A stretch of DNA of 64,000 nt from Cumulibacter sp047975195 (GTDB taxonomy: Bacteria; Actinomycetota; Actinomycetes; Mycobacteriales; Antricoccaceae). The stretch covers positions 22,348 to 86,347 of the forward strand of contig JBKEDB010000087.1 in NCBI GenBank assembly GCA_047975195.1. The letters are read 5' to 3'. Of the stretch, positions 7,520 to 17,389 are shown piece after piece. The stretch's first letter is position 1. Each line of letters begins with the position of its first letter. Under the pieces are notes generated by a model that saw only the letters and a program-made list of their open reading frames with translations, was not told the origin of the DNA and searched no databases. The position numbers and the translations under genes were made by a program.

Positions 7520-8809
7520 ATGACCACCGCCGACGACGAACACACCGAAGCCGACATGATGCCGATGCCGTCGGACGTCGAGCCCGCGTGGTACGGCGCG
7601 TACATCCGTCAGCCGCCCACGAATCTGTCCGGGAAAAGCCGACAGTTACTGGTGTTTCTGGCACTGGCGCTGGCCGCCGTTGCGTTCCTGATCCTCGGCA
7701 GCGGATCGATTGCCATCACCGCGGCTATCGCCAGCGCCCTCGGGCTCACGTTAGGCGGGCTCGCGTACGCCACCTCCGGCGGAATGCGAGTGGGCCTGAG
7801 CATCGGTCCAGATACGGTCTCCTTCGGTCGCGAAGGCGAGATGCACCACTGGCGTCGTAGCGCCCTGAAGTCGGTGCAGATCAATGACACGTACCGCGGC
7901 GAGCGAGTCCCGCCTGCCATCGGCACATACCTCGTGCAGGGGTACCGATACTTAACGCTGCACCGAGTGGACGGCGTCGTCGCGCACGTGAGCTTGGACT
8001 CGGCCAATCCGTACGCTGACATTATCGAGGCCGCGCTGGTCAAAGGCACACCGCTACCGCAGCTCTCCCACCCCCCGGCACGGTCGACGAGGTACAGGAA
8101 ATCCAGCTGGCACACCGAGGGTGTCCACGCGCCCCTGGCACCGCTGCCATCGAATCCGCCCGTACCCCCGACGATCTCGGCCCGACCCGATGCGGCAGAT
8201 CTCCCGACGGCGGACGGATCGGATGGGGCGCAATCGGGACGCGCCGTGCCCAGTGCGCACTCCGGCGACCCCACCGGCATGATCGGGCAGGCGCACCCTG
8301 AACCGGAGGAGATTCTCTGGCGTCGGGCCCGCGAGCGGCACGATGCCGTCCTACTCGCGTACTCCCCATACGAGATGGACCCAGCCATGGTCATGCAGTT
8401 CCCCGCGATGACCGATGTGACCACCCGGGCGACGGCCGAATTCATTGAGGCACTCAGCGATTCGTCAGCCTTTCGCACCGATGAGTTTCCCGACGGAAAG
8501 CTGTCGGCGGCGTACCGCGATTCCATCAGCGCGCTAGAGATCGCGTGGAATGCCGCAGAGCGCCACGCACGCAGCGTGGGTACCTCGTTGCTCGCCGACA
8601 CCGACCGCAGGCGCCTGGACCAGGCGTACAAACTGTTGAAGCATGCCGAAAGCGCATCGACAGACGCAGAACGGGCGACTTACTTCCAGCAGGTCAAGAC
8701 GCTGATGGATGACCTGGCGCGCAGTGGTGCGATCATGACGCCGCCGAAGGCGCGACAGGCGATAAGCACGAAGGTCCGTCTCGCGGTCGCCGCCGCAAAC
8801 GGTACGTGA
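7520..8809 (+). CDS. membrane protein of unknown function
   Basis: A 429-residue protein I do not recognise. The N-terminus is acidic and cytoplasm-like. Residues about 43-86 form two adjacent transmembrane helices, followed by a PH-like or bPH2-like stretch (residues about 95-175) with alternating strands, then a Pro/Ala-rich linker (about 185-255) and a charged helical C-terminal domain (about 260-425). The layout suggests a membrane-tethered cytoplasmic helical domain. The ATG overlaps no neighbour; GAGGGGCG upstream is a weak ribosome-binding site. It sits between the amidohydrolase and the convergent lepA. Confidence 0.7.
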   Translation: MTTADDEHTEADMMPMPSDVEPAWYGAYIRQPPTNLSGKSRQLLVFLALALAAVAFLILGSGSIAITAAIASALGLTLGGLAYATSGGMRVGLSIGPDTVSFGREGEMHHWRRSALKSVQINDTYRGERVPPAIGTYLVQGYRYLTLHRVDGVVAHVSLDSANPYADIIEAALVKGTPLPQLSHPPARSTRYRKSSWHTEGVHAPLAPLPSNPPVPPTISARPDAADLPTADGSDGAQSGRAVPSAHSGDPTGMIGQAHPEPEEILWRRARERHDAVLLAYSPYEMDPAMVMQFPAMTDVTTRATAEFIEALSDSSAFRTDEFPDGKLSAAYRDSISALEIAWNAAERHARSVGTSLLADTDRRRLDQAYKLLKHAESASTDAERATYFQQVKTLMDDLARSGAIMTPPKARQAISTKVRLAVAAANGT

Positions 8810-8924
8810 TCCCGCGATTCGACCACCCACGAGAGGGGGCCAGGCAGTCCGCGAAAACGCGGCGAGCGGCACAGTTCCTCGGCGATACCTCCACGCCACG
8901 AATCACTGCTATAGGGGCGAAACG

Positions 8925-10754
8925 CTACTTTGACTTACCGGCTGGTTCGTCGGTGGACAGCGCGGCGATAAAGGCCTCCTGCGGAACCTCCACACGGCCC
9001 ACCATCTTCATCCGCTTCTTGCCTTCCTTCTGCTTCTCCAGCAGTTTGCGTTTGCGGCTGATGTCACCGCCGTAGCATTTCGCCAGCACGTCCTTGCGAA
9101 TGGCTCGGATCGTCTCTCGCGCGATAATCCGCGAGCCTACGGCTGCCTGGATCGGCACCTCGAACTGCTGGCGTGGAATCAGCTCGCGCAGTTTTGCGGT
9201 CATCATCACGCCGTACGAGTAGGCCTTGTCCTTATGCACGATCGCCGAGAACGCATCTACTTGCTCGCCCTGTAGCAGAATGTCGACCTTCACCAGGTCG
9301 GCTGCCTGCACGCCGGACTCCTCATAGGCAAGGGACGCATAGCCGCGGGTACGGGACTTCAACGAGTCGAAGAAATCGAAGATGATCTCGGCAAGCGGCA
9401 GGTCGTAACGCAACTCGATCCGCGTCTCGGAGAGGTAGTCCATCCCCTTCATGACACCGCGCCGCGACTGACACAACTCCATGATTGCGCCGGTGAACTC
9501 TGATGGCGCGATCAAGGTGCATTTCACGATCGGTTCGCGGACCTCGGCTACTTTCCCGACCGGCCAATCGCTCGGGTTGGTCACCACTGTCTCAGTGCCG
9601 TCGTCCATCGTGACGTCATAGATGACGTTGGGCGCAGTCGAAATCAGCGCCAGGCCGAACTCGCGCTCCAGTCGTTCGCGCACGATTTCCAGGTGCAGCA
9701 GTCCTAGGAAGCCACACCGGAATCCGAACCCGAGCGCGGTGGAGTTTTCCGGCTCGTACGTCAGCGCGGCATCATTGAGCCGTAACTTGTCGAGGGCGTC
9801 GCGCAGTAGCGGGTAATCCGATCCGTCGATCGGGAATAGCCCGGAGTACACCATCGGCTTGGGGTCGCGGTACCCGCCGATCGCGTCACTGGCTGGTGCA
9901 GATTGCAGCGTGACCGTGTCGCCGACGCGAGACTGACGAACGTCCTTCACGCCAGTGATCAGATAACCAACTTCGCCCACCGCGAGCGACTTCACCGGCA
10001 CCGGCTCGGGTGAGATCACTCCGAGTTCGAGCAGTTCATGGGTCGCGTTGGTGGACATCATCTTGATCCGCTCGCGCGCAGAGATCCGTCCGTCGACCAC
10101 TCGCACGTACGTGATGACGCCACGGTAGATGTCGTAGACAGAATCGAAAATCATCGCCCGGGCAGGACCTTCCATCCGTCCGACCGGTGGCGGGATCTCC
10201 TCCACAATGCGATTGAGGAGTTCGGGCACGCCCACACCGGTCTTGCCCGAGACCCGCAGGATCGAATCCGGTTCACAGCCGATGATCCCGGCGATCTCCT
10301 CGGCGTACAACTCGGGCTGCGCGGCCGGCAGGTCGATCTTGTTCAGCACCGGGATGACGGTCAGGTCGTTCTCCATAGCCATGTACAGATTGGCTAGGGT
10401 TTGCGCTTCGATCCCCTGCGCGGCGTCGACGAGCAGGATCGCGCCCTCGCAGGCTGCCAGCGAACGCGACACTTCATAACTGAAATCGACGTGTCCGGGG
10501 GTGTCGATCATGTGCAGGGTGTAGCCCGCTCCGTCCGCGCCCGACCACGGCAGCCGCACATTCTGCGATTTGATCGTGATGCCGCGTTCGCGCTCGATAT
10601 CCATCCGGTCGAGGTATTGCGCACGCATCTGACGCTGCTCGATCACACCGGTGACCTCGAGCATGCGGTCGGCCAGCGTCGACTTGCCGTGGTCGATGTG
10701 CGCGATGATGCAGAAGTTCCTGATCAGCGCGGGGTCAGTGTGCTCGGCGGTCAC
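8925..10754 (-). CDS. lepA: elongation factor 4 (LepA)
   Basis: Translational GTPase of 609 residues that back-translocates or rescues stalled ribosomes. G motifs are visible: AHIDHGKST, DTPGHVDF and NKIDLP. The LepA-specific C-terminal region includes KDVLAKCYGGDISRKRKLLEKQKEGKKRMK (split here as KDVLAKCYGG and DISRKRKLLEKQ). The start is placed at the GTG at 10754, with AAGGAA just upstream; the frame open to 10802 adds an unusual Arg-rich leader without a binding site. It is divergent from rpsT, a common actinobacterial arrangement. Confidence 0.97.
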   Translation of the reverse strand: MTAEHTDPALIRNFCIIAHIDHGKSTLADRMLEVTGVIEQRQMRAQYLDRMDIERERGITIKSQNVRLPWSGADGAGYTLHMIDTPGHVDFSYEVSRSLAACEGAILLVDAAQGIEAQTLANLYMAMENDLTVIPVLNKIDLPAAQPELYAEEIAGIIGCEPDSILRVSGKTGVGVPELLNRIVEEIPPPVGRMEGPARAMIFDSVYDIYRGVITYVRVVDGRISARERIKMMSTNATHELLELGVISPEPVPVKSLAVGEVGYLITGVKDVRQSRVGDTVTLQSAPASDAIGGYRDPKPMVYSGLFPIDGSDYPLLRDALDKLRLNDAALTYEPENSTALGFGFRCGFLGLLHLEIVRERLEREFGLALISTAPNVIYDVTMDDGTETVVTNPSDWPVGKVAEVREPIVKCTLIAPSEFTGAIMELCQSRRGVMKGMDYLSETRIELRYDLPLAEIIFDFFDSLKSRTRGYASLAYEESGVQAADLVKVDILLQGEQVDAFSAIVHKDKAYSYGVMMTAKLRELIPRQQFEVPIQAAVGSRIIARETIRAIRKDVLAKCYGGDISRKRKLLEKQKEGKKRMKMVGRVEVPQEAFIAALSTDEPAGKSK

Positions 10755-10878
10755 ATGTTTCCTTCGATGGGCGGTGCGGGACGCCGGCGATTCCCGGCGC
10801 ACGCCGCGCGTGGCGCGACTCTAGCCATTCTGCCTTACCTTCACTCGAGCCGACTAATGTGGCGTGCGCCGCTGTCGT

Positions 10879-10908
10879 TTGTGTTGTCCTTGTTCGGCTT
10901 GGTACGCT
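10879..10908 (+). promoter_or_regulatory. candidate promoter for rpsT
   Basis: TTGTGT, 18-base spacer, TACGCT (fits the actinobacterial TANNNT -10). It lies about 72 bases upstream of the S20 GTG in the divergent lepA-rpsT region. Prediction by eye only. Confidence 0.35.
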
Positions 10909-10979
10909 GTCTCTTCGTGTGCGCGATGACTCGCGCCCAGGAACCAACCCGGCATCATCAACCTGAAGAAGGCACCTTC

Positions 10980-11252
10980 GTGGCGAACATCAAGTCCCAG
11001 ATCAAGCGCGTCAAGACCAACGAGATCGCGCGTCAGCGCAACCAGGCCGTCAAGTCGGCACTGAAGACCTCGGTGCGCAGTTTCCGTGAGGCCGCTGCAT
11101 CGGGCGATGTCGAGAAGGCGACCGCCGCGCTTCGCAAGGCTTCGCGTGACCTCGACAAGGCCACCAGCAAGGGCGTCATTCACCGCCGCCAGGCCGCCAA
11201 CCGCAAGTCGGGCATGGCCAAGGCGCTCGAGGCCATGAAGGCCGCTGCCTAA
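10980..11252 (+). CDS. rpsT: 30S ribosomal protein S20
   Basis: S20 of 90 residues, starting VANIKSQIKR and containing TNEIARQRNQAVKSALKT, a Lys/Arg/Ala-rich helical protein that binds 16S rRNA early in 30S assembly. The GTG at 10980 is preceded by GAAGAAGG. The same frame is open far upstream (to 10401), but that part is the antisense of lepA. A strong terminator follows. rpsT beside lepA and holA is conserved in actinobacteria. Confidence 0.97.
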   Translation: MANIKSQIKRVKTNEIARQRNQAVKSALKTSVRSFREAAASGDVEKATAALRKASRDLDKATSKGVIHRRQAANRKSGMAKALEAMKAAA

Positions 11253-11265
11253 CTCTCGCTTCACT

Positions 11266-11306
11266 CGCGAAGCCGCACCCCTTGCCGGTTGGGGTGCGGC
11301 TTCGCG
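11266..11306 (+). terminator. intrinsic terminator after rpsT
   Basis: Perfect 16-base stem CGCGAAGCCGCACCCC / GGGGTGCGGCTTCGCG with a nine-base loop, 13 bases after the S20 stop, followed by TCGTT. It may also serve as a barrier to transcripts from the convergent holA. Confidence 0.9.
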
Positions 11307-11416
11307 TCGTTACCAGGCACTGCCCCGGCGTACACGCACGCAGCCTCGTGACGATGCGTCCTGGGGGCACGAGATCTGCCGGGCACCGCTTCTCGCGGCC
11401 GGTCGGAGTGCGCGGT

Positions 11417-12391
11417 CTAGCGCACGGTGTGCGCCTCGGCGATGTCCAGCACCGCCTTCTCGATCGCGTATCGAGGGTCAGCGGCCTGCCCCTTGACCTC
11501 GCCGTTGAGCCGAGCTGCGACGTCCATCGCGATCGTCAGCCCCGGGGCGCTCCAGCCGCCTGCGGTCTGTTGAATCTTGCGGATCTTCCATGCCGGCATT
11601 CCCAAGCGCGACGCCAAGGCATTCGGGTTCCCTCGACCGGCCGCGGCCACCTTCGCCACCGAGCGCACCGATTCGGCGATCGCATCCGCAATCACGACCT
11701 CTGCGGTCCCCTCGTGCAGCGCCCAGCGCAACCGCTCTAGACCCTGCTGAACGTGGCCGGCCACTATCTCGTCGGCTACCGCGTACACCTTCACGTCCGC
11801 GCGGCCGCGGTGGTATCGCGCGACGATCTCAGCGGTTATCGCACCGCCGGCGTCGGCGACCAGTTGTCGGGCCGCGCTGGACAGGCTTCGCGGGTCCTCA
11901 CCGACCGCTTCGATCAGGGCCGCAGCGGCCTTCGGATCGATCTTGCCGCCGGCCGCTGCGGCCTCCGAACGCACGTACTTCACTCGATCGTCGGCCGTCT
12001 TGATCGTGGGCGCCCGGTGTACGGCGGCACCGGCTTTCTGCAGATCGGCGGCTAGGGTCTTGGCTCGCCCTCCCCCGGAATGTTCGACGAGCAGGCAGAT
12101 ATCGGGATCCGGCGCGGCGGCGTACTGCGTGAGGATCGCGACGAGATCCTTCGTCGCGGATTCGGCCGACTTGAGTACGACGATTCGCTCCCCGCCAAAC
12201 AGTGCCGGACTGAGCGCGTCGGCCATCGCGTTCCCCGCATCGGTCGAGGCGGCGTCGACGCGCTCCAGCGATAGCGCAGCGTCCGGCCGAGCCGCCCGCT
12301 GTGTAGCGATCACCTTCGTAGATTCCTGCGAGCGAAGGAAGTCATCCTCGCCCACGACGAGGACGAGTCGCTCGGCGATCTGCGGCATCAC
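11417..12391 (-). CDS. holA: DNA polymerase III delta subunit
   Basis: Clamp-loader delta subunit of 324 residues. The N-terminal LVLVVGEDDFLRSQ motif is typical of HolA, which opens the beta clamp within the gamma/tau complex. The C-terminal helical collar region (WKIRKIQQTAGGWS) is present. Length fits the family. It lies between rpsT and comEC as in mycobacteria (Rv2413c), though two unrelated genes are inserted before comEC here. Confidence 0.93.
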   Translation of the reverse strand: MMPQIAERLVLVVGEDDFLRSQESTKVIATQRAARPDAALSLERVDAASTDAGNAMADALSPALFGGERIVVLKSAESATKDLVAILTQYAAAPDPDICLLVEHSGGGRAKTLAADLQKAGAAVHRAPTIKTADDRVKYVRSEAAAAGGKIDPKAAAALIEAVGEDPRSLSSAARQLVADAGGAITAEIVARYHRGRADVKVYAVADEIVAGHVQQGLERLRWALHEGTAEVVIADAIAESVRSVAKVAAAGRGNPNALASRLGMPAWKIRKIQQTAGGWSAPGLTIAMDVAARLNGEVKGQAADPRYAIEKAVLDIAEAHTVR

Positions 12392-12499
12392 CCGATCCTG
12401 TCACATCTGCCTGACAAAGGACTACACGGACCGACCGGTCGCGCAGCACACTGATGGGGACCTACGATGACGTGAAATACCAACCGGCGGAGGTTATCC

Positions 12500-14119
12500 A
12501 TGTCGACGGCTACCGAGGTCGATCACGAGGTCATCATCATCGGCGCGGGCGTGTGCGGTATCTATCAGGCATACAAGTTCCAACAGCTTGGCCTGAGCCC
12601 CCTCGTCCTCGATAGCGCGGACGAACTCGGCGGCACCTGGTTCTGGAACCGTTACCCCGGCGCGCGTTTCGATTCCGAGAGCTACACCTACGGCTTCTCA
12701 TTCTCGCAGGAGGTCCTGCAGGAGTGGGACTGGAAGGAGCGGTTCTCCGGCCAGCCTGAGAACCTGAAGTACCTGCAGTTCATCGCCGACAAGTTCGACC
12801 TTCGCCAATACATGCGGTTCGGTGTCACGGTGCAGCGTGCCGATTTCGACGAGGACGAGACGCTCTGGCGATTGTCCCTCGACGACGGCTCCGAGTTGAC
12901 GTGCCGCTACCTGTGCCTGGCCGTCGGACTGCTCTCCGTGCCCACGCTGCCTCGGTACGACGGTGTCGAGGATTTCGGCGGGCGCTCGTTTCACACGTAT
13001 GACTATCCCGCTGACGTCGATCTGCGCGACAAGCGCGTCGGGGTGATCGGTACCGGTGCGACGGCGATCCAGCTCATTTCGGCGATTGCGCCCGAAGTTG
13101 CCGCGCTCAAGGTGTTCCAGCGTCGCCCGAACTGGAGCGCCCCGCTGAACAACTCAGAGATCTCGCCGGCGGAGATGGCCGACATCAAGCGCCGGTACGC
13201 CGAAATCTTCGAGATCTGCTCGCGTACTCCCGGTGGATTTGTCCATGAGCCCGATCGGCGCCCGTTCTATGACGTGCCACGCGAAGAAAGGGTCGCGTTA
13301 TGGGAGCGCCTCTACCAGGAGCCGGGGTTCGGCATCTGGTTGGCGAACTTCCGTGACACGTTCATGGATGAAGAAGCAAATGCCGAACTCAGCGCGTGGA
13401 TCGCTGACCGCATCCGCGAGCGTGTGAACGATCCGGAGGTCGCCGAGAAGCTGATTCCGACCGATCACGGCTTCGGAATCCAACGAGTGCCGATGGAAAC
13501 CAACTACTTCGAGGTCTATAACCGCGACAACGTGGAGCTCGTCTCGGTCAAGGACACTCCGATCGAGCGGGTCACCGAACGCGGGATCCGCACCACAGAA
13601 CGGGAGTACGAGCTCGATGTGATCATCTACGCAACCGGTTTCGATGCGATCACCGGCGCGTACGAGGCCATTGACATTCATGGCGTCGGCGGGCGGACGT
13701 TGCGCGAGGCCTGGGCCGATGGACCCATCACCAGTTACGGCCTACAGGTCCCCGGATTCCCGAACATGATCATGCCGAACGGCCCGCAGAGCGCATCAGC
13801 GACGACGAACTTCCCTCGCGGGATCGAGATCGGCGTCGACTGGTGCACCGAACTGCTCACGTACGCATGGGACCACGGCTACTCGAGGATCGAGGCCACG
13901 GAGGAGTCAGCGCAGGCGTGGGCCGCGGAGGTCAAGCGGCTCTACCAAATGATGCTGATGCGTAAGGCGCAGGGCTGGTTCACCGGCTACAACTCGAATA
14001 TTCCTGGACATGAGGCCGGGACCATCCGGTACCTGATCTACAACGGCGGTACGCCGAAGTTCCGGGCGACGATTGCAGAGGAAGCCGCGGCCGGCTATCC
14101 GGGCACTATCTTCGGGTGA
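12500..14119 (+). CDS. Baeyer-Villiger-type flavin monooxygenase
   Basis: FAD/NADPH-dependent monooxygenase of 539 residues. It has an N-terminal FAD loop IIGAGVCGIYQ, a second Rossmann loop GVIGTGATAIQ near residue 180, and between them FGGRSFHTYDYP, close to the BVMO fingerprint FxGxxxHxxxW/Y-P. Such enzymes insert oxygen next to a ketone to give esters or lactones (cyclohexanone or phenylacetone monooxygenase type). The ATG has CGGAGG at seven bases. It interrupts the conserved holA-comEC order. An esterase at 18.4 kb could hydrolyse its products, but they are not adjacent. Confidence 0.9.
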   Translation: MSTATEVDHEVIIIGAGVCGIYQAYKFQQLGLSPLVLDSADELGGTWFWNRYPGARFDSESYTYGFSFSQEVLQEWDWKERFSGQPENLKYLQFIADKFDLRQYMRFGVTVQRADFDEDETLWRLSLDDGSELTCRYLCLAVGLLSVPTLPRYDGVEDFGGRSFHTYDYPADVDLRDKRVGVIGTGATAIQLISAIAPEVAALKVFQRRPNWSAPLNNSEISPAEMADIKRRYAEIFEICSRTPGGFVHEPDRRPFYDVPREERVALWERLYQEPGFGIWLANFRDTFMDEEANAELSAWIADRIRERVNDPEVAEKLIPTDHGFGIQRVPMETNYFEVYNRDNVELVSVKDTPIERVTERGIRTTEREYELDVIIYATGFDAITGAYEAIDIHGVGGRTLREAWADGPITSYGLQVPGFPNMIMPNGPQSASATTNFPRGIEIGVDWCTELLTYAWDHGYSRIEATEESAQAWAAEVKRLYQMMLMRKAQGWFTGYNSNIPGHEAGTIRYLIYNGGTPKFRATIAEEAAAGYPGTIFG

Positions 14120-14140
14120 TCACCGACAGCCCGAAGCGGT

Positions 14141-15034
14141 TCACGCTCCGGGTAGAGCCTGCTGGCTAGCAGCCATCATCATCAAAGCTGCCGATTCGCC
14201 AGGAGCGTGCTGCACGAGCACCCTCGCGTAGTCTGCTTCAACGACGTCAGTCGCGATGACATCAAGCCGGTCAGCGAACTGAGGGCCGTCAAGCGTGTCG
14301 GCCGCTGACGAAGCGGTGTCCGCGCCACCCGGCAGGCACACCACGGACTGGATCTCCGAGGCTTCCTCGCGCACGCCTACCCCAATAAGCCCGCCGTCAT
14401 GGTCAGCGATCGTCGCTGCCAGAACATCGCCCAGGCACGCCGCTACCGGAGCAACCTCGGGGTCAGCGAACAGGCTTCCTGCATCTACCCAGCCAACATC
14501 GGCGGCACCGCCGCCGAGCACGACGTCGTCCTCAAGGGGCTTGATCTGCTGGACCGCAAGTGTCACCGGATTCTGTGAATCCGCGTCCTGCGTCAGCACG
14601 ACGTCCCCTGCATAGCCCGCTTTCGTTGCCGCGTCCGTAATTGATTCGGCGTCTTGACCGCCAACGAGCAGGCTCACCCGGGCGGGGCCCTCTGAGACCT
14701 CCACGGCGTACGTCGCGGCGGCCGGGTCTACACCGATCGCGCTTGCCGACGATTCGACGGCGAGCAGCCGATTGCCGGTCGCGGCGATCTCCAGCCATCG
14801 GTCATCAGCGGCCCTCAGGGTCACCAGCTGCGAGGTCTGACCGAACCGAATCAGCGTCCCTTCAGCCAACGCGTCGGGACTGATTCGGCTCATCGCTTGG
14901 GCAAAGACGGTCTCAGCGGCGGGCGCCGGCGCTGTTTCGGTGCCGTCCAGCGGCGGCGCTGCCCCTGCACCGCCACACGCTGTCGCCGCTGCCAAGGCCA
15001 GCACGGCACCGAGAACCGTCACTACCCGACGCAT
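14141..15034 (-). CDS. putative lipoprotein, function unknown
   Basis: A 297-residue exported protein. The N-terminus MRRVVTVLGAVLALAAATAC has a basic n-region, a hydrophobic core and a lipobox-like cysteine at residue 20 followed by Gly-Gly, so it is probably a lipoprotein. The rest is Ala/Asp-rich with no motif I recognise. AGGAG lies eight bases before the ATG. Upstream the sequence is AT-rich with repeated CTAGAT elements, a likely promoter, and comEC ends just 51 bases before it. Confidence 0.75.
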   Translation of the reverse strand: MRRVVTVLGAVLALAAATACGGAGAAPPLDGTETAPAPAAETVFAQAMSRISPDALAEGTLIRFGQTSQLVTLRAADDRWLEIAATGNRLLAVESSASAIGVDPAAATYAVEVSEGPARVSLLVGGQDAESITDAATKAGYAGDVVLTQDADSQNPVTLAVQQIKPLEDDVVLGGGAADVGWVDAGSLFADPEVAPVAACLGDVLAATIADHDGGLIGVGVREEASEIQSVVCLPGGADTASSAADTLDGPQFADRLDVIATDVVEADYARVLVQHAPGESAALMMMAASQQALPGA

Positions 15035-15085
15035 GATCTGAACTCCTATATTGAGCGTGTATCTAGATAATCTAGCGCGCCTGGG

Positions 15086-17389
15086 TTATACGACTGCGAG
15101 GTCTCCGTCCGCGGTCAGCACCACCACGATGGTTCCGTGCAGGTCGGTCCGTCGCACGAGCATCCCCAGGCTGCGCAGTTCGTCAACGGTACTGGGAGCG
15201 GGATGACCGTAATCGTTGCCCTCGCCTGCCGAGATAAGCGCTATCCGCGCCCGGGTGCGCTTGAAAAACTCATCGTCGCGGTTCTTACTACCGTGGTGCG
15301 GCACCTTGAGCACATCGACGCTCAAGCATCCGCAATCCACGAGTTCGGCCTCCGATTCTTCCTGGAGATCGCCGGTGACCAACATCGTGACGCCTCGGGT
15401 GCTGACCCGGATCACTAGGGAGTTGTTGTTCGGGTCGCTGCTGGTGCCGATCATGGGCTCGCTCGGGGCCACTACCTCAAGGTGAACGCCGCCGAGGATC
15501 TGCTGCCATCCCACCGCCACTTCCTCCACTGGAACGCGGTGTGTGCTGGCGAACTCGCGAACGGTGGTTTCCGCGCTGCCCCCGTCGAACATGCCGAAGA
15601 CGACCTTCTGCACCTCACGTCTGCCGAGGACCGCAGGAATCCCAGCGACATGGTCAGCGTGAAAATGCGTCAGCAGGATCAACGGTACTGCGCTCACTTC
15701 CATCTCATCCAAGCATTCATCCAGCGCCGCCGGGTCAGCGCCCGCATCGAACAGAACTGCGGAATCTTCGCTGACCCGCGCCAGTGTGGCATCGCCCTGC
15801 CCGACATCGCAGGATGCGAAAACCCAATCGGATCCGGGCCCACTGTCGATTACCAAGCGCGCCGGGACCGACAGCACCAACGCGCCGACCAGGAACGCGC
15901 CGAGCGCAACTCTCATCCACGCTCGACCGCGGGCCAGAGCCGCCGCCCCAACCACCACCAGCAGCGCCGCCGTGACGATCAGCGTGGCAGCAACACCGGC
16001 CGGCAAGGGGAACTCGAACGGGTCTGCATCGGCTGCGATCCTCGCTACGAGGGCGATCCAGCGCACGCAGTAGCCCGCAACCCAGCACAGTAGTTCGGCA
16101 ACCGGCATCGCGAAACTTGCGCATAGCGCGGCGAGCACACCACAGATCGTGGCCACCGGGACCGCCGGCGCAGCGACGATATTTGCCAGGATTGACGCTG
16201 TGTTCACCACGGGCAGCAGCAAGACGATCACCGGCAGAGTGGCGATCCCGGCTGCGGCCGCCACGGCGAACGCTGCCGCGACAAATCGCGGCATGTGTTC
16301 TGCCAAGACCTCAGTCCAGTATCCGCCGATCACCACGACTCCGGCCGTCGCGAGTACCGACAGAACGAAGCCGATCGACACCGCGAGTTCGGGCATGAGC
16401 AGCAGGATGACGATGATCGCGCTACACAGCGCGGGGACCGCGGCTCGCGGCCTACCGGCACCGAGCGCGATCAGCATGACCACCCCCATACCCGCGGCCC
16501 GGACGACGCTCGGCTCGGAACCAGTGATCAGCACGAAAGCGATCAGCGCCGCCGCGGCTGCACCCACCTGTAGTACGAACGGCGCCCGCAACAACCTCGC
16601 TGCCCAGAGCGCCGCGCCGGTAACGATCGCGACGTTAGCTCCCGACACCGCCAACAGATGGGCCAGGCCGGACCGGCGGAACTCCTGCGTGGTCACATCG
16701 CTGATACCGCTGGTATCCCCATGCACCAACGCCGCGAGCAAACCTGCGGAATCCGGATCATTCACCGCTGCCGCGCGCTGCAAACCATCGCGCACATGGT
16801 GGGCCAGGACGCTCCAGCGTGGTGCTCGTTGCGCCAGGGTTGACTGTCCAGAATCGATGATCAACGCGATTTCGGACGACGGCCCGTCCGGTGTGTGCGC
16901 CCTCCCGCGGACCTGTACGGACATTCCTGGCAACGCGGACTGCCAGGTCTGGGCCTCGCCTATCACAGTGACGTTGAGGTCGGTACTCAAAGTTTCCGAA
17001 CGATAGGTCACCGCGCGCACGTGGACCTCGACGACGGCTCGATGATCGCCCACCAGGCGCGCTCGGGACTGAGCGGTCCCGTCAATCGTGACGAATGCGT
17101 CAGCTGCGGCTGCCGCCGCCAACGGGGACGATTCACGCTCATTCACGCGCTGGGCCGCCAACGACGCAGCACCAGCGCCGGCGAGCGCACAGCATCCGAG
17201 CAGAATCGCTACGCCACGCCGTAGCGCGGTCCACTTCGCGGCGGGTGCCGACAGCAGTGCAAGCCCTATTGAGGCGACAACGCAGACGGTGAGCACCCCG
17301 CTGGCCCCGAACTCGCCGAGGGCGGTGACCGTCCAGATCGTCGCTGCGGCGGGCGCGAGACGCGCATCGTGATCACGCCAGTCCCTCAC
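15086..17389 (-). CDS. comEC: ComEC/Rec2 DNA-uptake channel
   Basis: Polytopic membrane protein of 767 residues. It has N-terminal membrane helices, a central competence domain (around HLLAVSGANVAI near residue 240) with many helices, and a C-terminal metallo-beta-lactamase domain with THFHADHVAG (HxHxDH) and a VPHHGSKNRDDE segment. It is the presumed channel for single-stranded DNA entry with associated nuclease. Its start overlaps the comEA stop by four bases. Whether this organism is competent cannot be told; the pair is kept in many non-competent actinobacteria. Confidence 0.94.
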   Translation of the reverse strand: MRDWRDHDARLAPAAATIWTVTALGEFGASGVLTVCVVASIGLALLSAPAAKWTALRRGVAILLGCCALAGAGAASLAAQRVNERESSPLAAAAAADAFVTIDGTAQSRARLVGDHRAVVEVHVRAVTYRSETLSTDLNVTVIGEAQTWQSALPGMSVQVRGRAHTPDGPSSEIALIIDSGQSTLAQRAPRWSVLAHHVRDGLQRAAAVNDPDSAGLLAALVHGDTSGISDVTTQEFRRSGLAHLLAVSGANVAIVTGAALWAARLLRAPFVLQVGAAAAALIAFVLITGSEPSVVRAAGMGVVMLIALGAGRPRAAVPALCSAIIVILLLMPELAVSIGFVLSVLATAGVVVIGGYWTEVLAEHMPRFVAAAFAVAAAAGIATLPVIVLLLPVVNTASILANIVAAPAVPVATICGVLAALCASFAMPVAELLCWVAGYCVRWIALVARIAADADPFEFPLPAGVAATLIVTAALLVVVGAAALARGRAWMRVALGAFLVGALVLSVPARLVIDSGPGSDWVFASCDVGQGDATLARVSEDSAVLFDAGADPAALDECLDEMEVSAVPLILLTHFHADHVAGIPAVLGRREVQKVVFGMFDGGSAETTVREFASTHRVPVEEVAVGWQQILGGVHLEVVAPSEPMIGTSSDPNNNSLVIRVSTRGVTMLVTGDLQEESEAELVDCGCLSVDVLKVPHHGSKNRDDEFFKRTRARIALISAGEGNDYGHPAPSTVDELRSLGMLVRRTDLHGTIVVVLTADGDLAVV

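Noticed and set aside
10401..11252. 283-residue plus-strand frame ending at rpsT
   Set aside because: Only the last 90 codons are S20; the rest is antisense to lepA.
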